Positions 59,184-64,000 of a DNA stretch of 64,000 bases are shown here, in pieces (the first letter of the stretch is position 1; each line of letters opens with the position of its first letter). Made by a program: the position numbers and the translations under genes. Below the pieces are notes generated by a model. It worked only from the letters and a program-made list of their open reading frames with translations, had not been told where the DNA came from and ran no database searches. The stretch is from NCBI GenBank assembly GCA_001549895.1, contig AP014720.1:62001-126000 (forward strand), written 5' to 3'. Source of the DNA: Arthrobacter sp. Hiyo8 (lineage in GTDB: Bacteria > Actinomycetota > Actinomycetes > Actinomycetales > Micrococcaceae).

Positions 59184-60767
59184 GTGACCGAACAACTTTC
59201 TTCAGGCGCGGCCCCTTACGCAGCCTCACCCACCGGCTGGGGGAGGCTGTGGCGGGAACCGGCGCGTCCGGACTGGATCCGGCGACGGCCCGGTGCGCCG
59301 TGGCTGGTTGTCGCGACGGTGTGTATCGGTGCGTTCATAGGCCAGCTGGATGCCAGCATCGTGACCCTGGCCGTGCCGAGCATCAGGTCTGACATGAACG
59401 CCTCCCTCGCCCAGGTGGAGTGGGTGGCGCTGATCTACCTTCTGGTGCTGGTGGGCAGCATCTCCGCGGTCGGCCGGCTGGCGGACATGGCGGGCGGAAA
59501 CTGCTCTACACCTATGGGTTCGCTCTGTTCACCCTCGCCTCCCTGGGGTGCGCCCTTTCCCCCGACATCACCTGGCTCCTGGTCGCCAGAGCGGTCCAGG
59601 CGGTCGGAGCGGCCATGCTGCAGGCCAACAGCGTTGCCCTGATCCGGACCAGCATGCCGGCCGGTAAACTCGGCAAGGCCATCGGGCTCCAGGGGGCAGC
59701 GCAGGCCATTGGCCTGGCCGTGGGCCCCTCCGTCGGCGGACTCCTCATCGGTCTGGGCGGGTGGCGGTGGGTGTTCTTCGTCAACATCCCCGCAGGGGTC
59801 ATCGGCCTGCTGCTGGGCTGGTTCCTGCTCCCGCGCACCCACGTCAAGGCCCCCCGCACCCGGCTGGACTGGCTGGGACTCGCGGCCCTGATGCCGGCCG
59901 TCGGCGCCCTGCTCCTGGCTTTGTCGGAGGCATCCAGGCTCGGCTTCGGCAACCTCACCGTTCTCGGGCTGCTGGCCGGATCGCTGGTTCTCTTCGTCCT
60001 CTTTGTCCTGCGCGAACGCCGGGCAAGACACCCCTTGGTGGACCTGACACTCTTCCGGTCCGGGACCTTCAGCCGCGGCGTCGCAACGGGACTGCTGGGC
60101 TATCTCGTCCTGTTCGGGGTCCTCTTCGTGACACCGCTGCACCTGGAATCGGAGTATTTCCTTCCCCGGCCCAGGCCGGACTGTTACTGACGGTCCTCCC
60201 GGTCTCGTTGGGACTCGTCGCACCCGTTGCGGGCCTGCTGGCGGACCGGTTCGGCGCCCGGTTGCCGGCATCCGCCGGGATGGGACTAGCCGCGGCCGCG
60301 CTGGCCGTGCTGGTTTTTTCCTCCCATGATCTGTGGGTCACGGCAGCCGCCCTAGCGGCCATGGGACTGGGCCTGGGCCTGTTCACCCCGGCCAACAACG
60401 CGTCCGTGGCAGCGGCCGGACACGACCACCAGGCCGGCATGGTCAGCGGCGTCTTGAACATGACCAGGGGCGTCGGAACCTCCCTGGGCGTGGCCCTGGG
60501 CGCCCTCGCGTACTCCCTCGCCAACGCCCTGGGCAACAGCGGGGGAGCGGCCCGCTTCCCGGACTCGGATTTCGGATCGCGGTGGCACTCTTCGCGATCC
60601 TCGGTGTCGCGGCAGCCGTACTGTCATTCCTGGGACGGCGCGCCGCCCCAAGGCTGTTCCGGACCCGGAGGACCGTCCGGAACCCGGCTGACCACAAGGT
60701 TGCCGAACAACACTGTTTTTGCCCTAACTTCCCGAACAGGATCCCGAACCTCCATGACTGCCTCTGA
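59184..60767 (+). pseudogene. DHA2-family (EmrB/QacA) MFS drug exporter (frameshifts)
   Basis: GTG 59184. TM1 region WLVVATVCIGAFIGQLDASI with Q-L-D-A-S, then VSIRSDMNASLAQVEWV-type loop, LVGSISAVGRLADMAG (MFS motif A). The frame slips near 59500, 60165 and 60575, with coding continuing as YGFALFTLASLGCALSPDIT, ARAVQAVGAAMLQANSVALI, GPSVGGLLIGLGGWRWVFFV and LGLGLFTPANNASVAAAGHD. Overall about 525 codons and ~13-14 TM, the QacA/EmrB type with proton-driven export of hydrophobic compounds. Ends at 60767, overlapping Lgt by 13 bp. Divergent MarR control. Confidence 0.82.
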
Positions 60768-61638
60768 TTCTTTCCTTCCGTCGCCGACCGTGAGCGCCTT
60801 TCACGTGGGCCCTGTGACCATCCACTTCTACGCCCTGTGCATCCTGGCCGGGATCGCGGTGGCTATCTGGCTCACTTCCCGACGTTGGACCGCCCGGGGC
60901 GGCCAGGCAGGGCAGGTTCTGGACATCTGCCTCTGGGCCGTGCCCGCAGGGATCATCGGCGGCAGGCTCTACCACGTCATCACCGACCCCGAGCTCTACT
61001 TCCTTCCAGGAAAGAATCCGTGGAATGCCTTCGCCATCTGGGACGGAGGCCTGGGGATCTGGGGCGCCGTGGCCTTGGGATCGTGGGGCATGGATCGGCT
61101 GCCGCAAGTCGAAGGTATCTTTGGTTGCGTTCCTGGATGCGGTGGCACCGGGGTGGTTTTTGCCCAGGCCCTGGGCCGGTGGGGTAACTGGTTCAACAAC
61201 GAGCTCTACGGGGATCCGACGGCTCTTCCGTGGCAACTCCAGATCCATCAGATGGACCCTGGCACCGGGTCGGCGGTGACTGATCCCGCGGGCGCACCGG
61301 TGGTCCTGGGCTATTTCCAGCCCACGTTCCTCTACGAATCGCTGTGGTGCGTCGTCGTCGGGCTTCTTCTTTTGTATGTGGACCGGCGCTTCACTCTCGG
61401 GGCCGGAAGCGTGTTCTCCCTCTACGTTGCCGGGTACACGGCGGGGCGCTTCGCTTTTGAACTGATGCGCTCCGACTACGCCAACCTGATCCTCGGACTC
61501 CGGGTGAACACCTGGGTTGCCGCCCTGATCTTCCTCGCGGGCGCCGTCGCGTTTGCCCTGCTCTTCCGGCGCAGACGCTCGACGGCCGTGCCCGGAGACT
61601 CCGCCCCGCAGGCAACGCTCACCGAAGGAATTTCTTGA
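60755..61638 (+). CDS. lgt: Prolipoprotein diacylglyceryl transferase
   Basis: 294 residues. Transfers diacylglyceryl from phosphatidylglycerol to lipobox Cys. Seen: VTIHFYALCILAGIAVAIWL; the GGRLYHVITD motif; ALGRWGNWFNNELYG (the Lgt signature with the essential Arg); and FLYESLWCVVVGLLLLY. Between residues 113 and 133 the reading (PQVEGIFGCVPGCGGTGV) is odd for the family, while the +1 frame gives the expected CRKSKVSLVAFLDAVAPG. So two compensating indels near 61095 and 61155 are likely. Chromosomes carry their own lgt, so this is probably an accessory copy. Confidence 0.88.
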
Positions 61639-61986
61639 TGCTCAGGAGAGACACCTTCCGGGGAAAGCTCCTTGCCTTCGTCGCCGCTGGCACGCTTTGT
61701 GCCACGATGCCTTCACCGGCGTGCCCGTCCGGCAGCGTATGGCAGAGGCCATCGAGGGGGCTGGGGAACCGGGAAAGCCACCCAGGGCGGTGCGTCGGGC
61801 TCCGGCTTCCCGGCACGCCGGATGCGCCAGCCTCGGAACCGGCGCGCTTGAGTGGCGCGGGTCACTACGCCCGAGAACCAGCACGATCCATCGCCAGAGA
61901 ACCTGAGGAAGATATGTTCAAGAGATACGAATTCGGCCCTGGCCAGGTGGGCGATCCGGCGTGCCCGAAAGCCACAGACACCTCCT
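61639..61986. other. Gap between lgt and PBP
   Basis: About 350 bp. A frame from 61638 begins LRRDTFRGKLLAFVAAGTL, which resembles a signal peptide, but degenerates within 40 codons and then overlaps the PBP in another frame to 62936. It may be a decayed small exported protein. I do not call it as a gene. Confidence 0.4.
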
Positions 61987-64000
61987 ATGGCGGCAGCTGT
62001 GACCCGCGGCAGGAACCGGCTCCTGGACACGGGAACAACGCTTGGCCGGATCCTGGTCTTCCTCGGCGTGAGCGCCGTCTGCGGGATGCTCGTGGCCGGC
62101 CTGATGGTGCCCGCCGCGGCGGTGGCCGGGATCACGGCGAACGGCTCGGCCCGGTTCTTCAATGGCCTGCCCAGCGAGCTGACCGTGGCCCCTGCCGGGC
62201 AGGTGACGAGGGTCCTCGCGGCAGACGGATCCCAGATCGCGACACTGTTCAACGAGAACCGCACCCAGGTTCCCCTCGAGCAGATGTCCCCCAACATCAA
62301 GAACGCGATCATCGCGATCGAGGATTCCCGCTTCTACCAGCACGGGGGCATCGACCCGACAGGCATCCTCCGCGCCCTCGTGACGAACAGCGGCGGGGCC
62401 CGGCAGGGCGCCTCCACGCTGACCCAGCAATACGTGACCAACGTGCTCAACGAGAACCTCATCGCCCAGGGCAAAGACGCCCAGGTCGTGCTCAACGGCC
62501 AGAAGAGCATCAACGACAAACTCCGGGAGATGAAGCTCGCCATCGGCCTCGAGAAGCAGTTCACGAAGGACCAGATCCTCGCCGGCTACCTCAACATCGT
62601 CTCCTTCAACGCCAACGCCTACGGCATCCAGGCCGCGAGCCAGTACTTCTTCTCCGTCGATGCCAAAGACCTCACCGTGCCCCAGGCGGCCCTGCTCGCC
62701 GGCCTGGTCAACGGCCCCTCCCTGTTCGACCCGACCCAGCACCCCGAGGCGTCCAAAACGCGCCGGGACCTGGTCCTCGACGCGATGCTCCAGCACGGCT
62801 ACATCAACGGCCAGCAACACCAGGACGCCGTCAACACCCCGATCCAGCTCAAGGTCAACCCGCCCAGGCAGGGCTGCGCCTACGCCGTCCAGGCCCAGTA
62901 CTTCTGCGACTACGTCCTCCACCAGATCCAGGATGACCCCGCTTACGGCGCGACAAAGAATGACCGGATCCAGAAGATCAAGCGCGGCGGCCTGACCATC
63001 AAGACCACCCTGGACCCGCGCCTCCAAGGACCCGCCCAGGCCCAGGTTGACGCCACGACAGGGGCGAACCCGGACAAATGGGGCGCGTCCCTCGTGACGG
63101 TCCAGCCCGGCACAGGCAAGGTCCTCGCCATGGCGCAGAACTCCCGCACGCTCGCCGGCCAGGGAACCGGCTTCGTCTCGACATACAACTTCAACGTCGA
63201 CCGCGCGGACGCCAACGGCAACGACCTGGGCGGCGTGGGCGGCATGCAGCCCGGTTCGACCATGAAGCCAGTGACCCTCGCGGCCTGGCTCGGCGAGGGC
63301 AAAACGACGAACCAGATTGTCGACGCGTCAAGGCGGCGCTACGGCGTCAACTACCCGTGGAAGACGACATGCGGCCCCGTCCATGGATGGTTCGACAGCA
63401 CTCTTCCACCCTCCACGGACCTGCAGAACGACGAACCCGGCTGGTACCGGCCCATGAGCGTCCGGCAAGGCATCTACAACTCAATCAACACCGCAACGTT
63501 CGCCTCCCTGGCCGGCCTGAACGACTTCTGCGATGTCCAGCGGGCCGCCGACGCCATCGGCCTGCACCTGGGCGACGGGAACGGCAAGAAAATCGACCTC
63601 TCGACCCTGGGCAATATCCTGGGCAGCCAGAACGTCGCCCCCCTGACGATGGCCAACGCCTTCGCGACGTTCGCCGCGGACGGTACCTACTGTGCGCCCA
63701 TCTCGATCGCCGAAGTCGACGACGCCGCGGGCAAAAGAATCGGCGGGCAGGCATCGGCATGCCAGCCGAACGCCCTGAAACCGGATGTCGCGGAGGCAAC
63801 CACCAATGTCCTCCAGGATGTCCTTACCAAGGGCTCCGGCCTGCTGATCCCGCAGAAGCTCGGCGTCCCGGACGCCGCCAAGACCGGTACCAACCAGTAC
63901 AACAATCAGACCTGGGTCCTCGGCTACACGAAAGGCCTGGCGACGGCGTCCTTCTTCGGAGACCCTTTCAACGGCGGCCCTTCGCGGCTCGGACGCGACA
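61987..64000 (+). CDS. Class A penicillin-binding protein (GT51 transglycosylase/transpeptidase), 3' end outside window
   Basis: ATG 61987, open to the window edge (671 codons). TM anchor (LGRILVFLGVSAVCGMLVAG). GT51: EDSRFYQHGGIDPTG near residue 112 (catalytic Glu), RQGASTLTQQYVTN near 140, GYLNIVSFNANAYGIQAASQ. Transpeptidase: GGMQPGSTMKPVT (Ser-x-x-Lys near 425), a SIN-type motif in YNSINTATF near 498, and KTGTNQYNNQTW near 631. It polymerises and cross-links peptidoglycan at the outer membrane face. It follows lgt, so it may share its transcript. Being a cell-wall synthase in an accessory region is unusual. No frame break is seen. Confidence 0.92.
   Translation, partial: MAAAVTRGRNRLLDTGTTLGRILVFLGVSAVCGMLVAGLMVPAAAVAGITANGSARFFNGLPSELTVAPAGQVTRVLAADGSQIATLFNENRTQVPLEQMSPNIKNAIIAIEDSRFYQHGGIDPTGILRALVTNSGGARQGASTLTQQYVTNVLNENLIAQGKDAQVVLNGQKSINDKLREMKLAIGLEKQFTKDQILAGYLNIVSFNANAYGIQAASQYFFSVDAKDLTVPQAALLAGLVNGPSLFDPTQHPEASKTRRDLVLDAMLQHGYINGQQHQDAVNTPIQLKVNPPRQGCAYAVQAQYFCDYVLHQIQDDPAYGATKNDRIQKIKRGGLTIKTTLDPRLQGPAQAQVDATTGANPDKWGASLVTVQPGTGKVLAMAQNSRTLAGQGTGFVSTYNFNVDRADANGNDLGGVGGMQPGSTMKPVTLAAWLGEGKTTNQIVDASRRRYGVNYPWKTTCGPVHGWFDSTLPPSTDLQNDEPGWYRPMSVRQGIYNSINTATFASLAGLNDFCDVQRAADAIGLHLGDGNGKKIDLSTLGNILGSQNVAPLTMANAFATFAADGTYCAPISIAEVDDAAGKRIGGQASACQPNALKPDVAEATTNVLQDVLTKGSGLLIPQKLGVPDAAKTGTNQYNNQTWVLGYTKGLATASFFGDPFNGGPSRLGRD

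Noticed and set aside
59435..60271. A 278-codon frame on -
   Set aside because: Antisense shadow of the DHA2 exporter.
61635..62936. A 433-codon frame on +
   Set aside because: It overlaps the PBP in another frame. Only the first ~20 codons look like a signal peptide; the rest is Arg/Pro/Gly-rich shadow.
61918..63027. A 369-codon frame on -
   Set aside because: It is antisense to the GT51 domain of the PBP, with composition typical of a GC-rich shadow.

Overview
The window is GC-rich actinobacterial DNA. Gene style (GTG/TTG starts, stop-start overlaps, BTAD-type regulator, class A PBP, Arthrobacter-like small proteins) and the IS/Tn3 content suggest an Arthrobacter-group Micrococcaceae, probably a large plasmid or genomic island. 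That assignment is inference. I saw no rRNA, tRNA, CRISPR array or obvious replication origin.

Layout. 1-6742: N-terminal halves of two near-identical Tn3-family transposase genes (Tn3A on +, Tn3B on -), separated by an IS256-family element that itself carries an IS110-family element. 6799-14114: a giant secreted YD-repeat/Rhs protein gene with a lytic-transglycosylase-like domain, followed by an overlapping two-TM gene (candidate immunity protein). 14678-15609: IS3 remnant. 15951-20597: a secreted beta/gamma-crystallin-like protein, then a tightly overlapping operon of lipoprotein, peptidoglycan-binding adaptor, MacB/LolD-type ATPase and FtsX-type permease. 20910-24888: a third, compact Tn3-family transposon (tnpR, res, tnpA). 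25070-36663: what looks like the cargo half of Tn3A (inverted-repeat end, YciI-like gene, two serine recombinases, membrane proteins, HAD hydrolase, GNAT, GntR operon, DUF2625, DUF4259). 36818-42322: C-terminal halves of Tn3A (-) and Tn3B (+) around a second IS256::IS110 nest. 42917-46252: PadR/HAAS-like pair and a membrane GGDEF protein. 46871-48323: intact IS30 element. 48372-54026: CitA/CitB-like two-component system divergent from an SsuABC/NMT1-like ABC importer. 55387-64000: MFS carrier, BTAD regulator, IS30 scrap, MarR with divergent DHA2 exporter, Lgt and a class A PBP cut by the window edge.

Central observation. The 8-bp target duplications of the two IS256 copies are swapped: actcaaga is at 1508-1515 and 38109-38116, and ggaagaga is at 4674-4681 and 41275-41282 (as reverse complements where needed). 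Re-inverting the ~33.4 kb between the copies restores two complete Tn3 transposase genes, each with one IS256 nest. The segment has therefore been inverted, by homologous recombination or duplicative transposition. The pre-inversion map also makes 25070-36818 the cargo arm of Tn3A, ending in its right inverted repeat.

Caution. Many otherwise convincing genes carry one to several single-base frameshifts, mostly at G/C runs, and the two nominally identical IS nests differ mainly at such runs. Much of the apparent decay may be uncorrected sequencing indels. Genes with broken frames are typed as pseudogene as sequenced, with the likely frameshift positions given.
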